From AV2 sp035637175 (lineage in GTDB: Bacteria > Verrucomicrobiota > Verrucomicrobiia > Limisphaerales > AV2), in contig DASPXS010000141.1 in assembly GCA_035637175.1 (NCBI GenBank), positions 1 to 16,098 of the forward strand: a stretch of 16,098 nt of DNA, read 5' to 3'. Made by a program: the position numbers and the translations under genes. The notes beneath the pieces are model-generated. The model searched no databases and was not told where the DNA came from. It was given only the letters and a program-made list of their open reading frames with translations. This document shows positions 16,063 through 16,098 of the stretch, one piece after another (positions within the stretch are counted from its first letter, which is position 1; each line of letters begins with the position of its first letter).

Positions 16063-16098
16063 ATGAGACGGCTTGTTGTTTCCATTGTCGCCTGCCTC
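16063..16098 (+). CDS. Start of an exported protein, cut by the window edge
   Basis: Only twelve codons are visible (MRRLVVSIVACL). Two arginines followed by hydrophobic residues look like the beginning of a signal peptide, possibly a lipoprotein given the cysteine at residue 11. A ribosome site precedes it. It is on the same strand as the Hcp-like gene and 46 bp after its stop, so it may share its transcript. Confidence 0.55.
   Translation, partial: MRRLVVSIVACL

Overview
The window is GC-rich bacterial DNA, probably from a Verrucomicrobiota genome of the Pedosphaera/Limisphaerales type. This is inferred from content, not from a marker gene. The evidence is a secreted DUF1800/DUF1501 pair, several proteins ending in the module 'Y.IE.S.DL..W....FYR' common in that phylum, prokaryotic lipase-maturation-factor homologues, and a REP-like repeat that translates as 'GRDAPLAGGTPAL'. 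No rRNA, tRNA, CRISPR array, transposase, phage gene or defence system is visible.

Left block (1-5610, + strand): three exported proteins lie in a probable operon. They are a DUF1800 protein carrying an inserted carbohydrate-binding-like domain, a Tat-type DUF1501 protein and a DNRLRE-domain protein. The last codons of the third gene and its downstream region are tandemly duplicated (unit about 190 bp). Each copy carries a perfect 18-bp palindrome that resembles an operator.

Middle block (5611-9638, + strand): a class I SAM methyltransferase with an apparent signal peptide is followed, 1 bp after its stop, by the first of two tandem lipase-maturation-factor paralogues. The first paralogue carries a three-hairpin REP-like element read in frame. 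A degenerate relative of that element lies in the convergent gap at 9651-9680. A 47-bp stretch is nearly identical between the two paralogues, suggesting gene conversion.

Right block (9740-14934, - strand): a single-domain response regulator is followed after 8 bp by enolase. Upstream of it lies a perfect 46-bp spacer-less palindrome, within a possible small zinc-ribbon ORF whose stop overlaps the regulator start. Further upstream are an unrecognised protein, then miaE (tRNA hydroxylase) preceded by a gene for a membrane-anchored protein that combines a pseudopilin-like segment with a secretin-N/STN-like segment.

Right end (15013-16098, + strand): a small metal-binding cupin is divergent from the membrane-anchored protein. 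It is followed by an Hcp-family protein with a Sec signal peptide and no other type VI genes in view, and by the first codons of another gene.

The most unusual features are the secreted orphan Hcp, the tandem 3'-end duplication with paired palindromes, the 46-bp palindrome with its overlapping CxxC ORF, and the in-frame REP element. Some genes have clear Shine-Dalgarno sites (6404, 16063). Others (11406, 15444) have a promoter-like pair placed so close to ATG that the mRNA could be leaderless.
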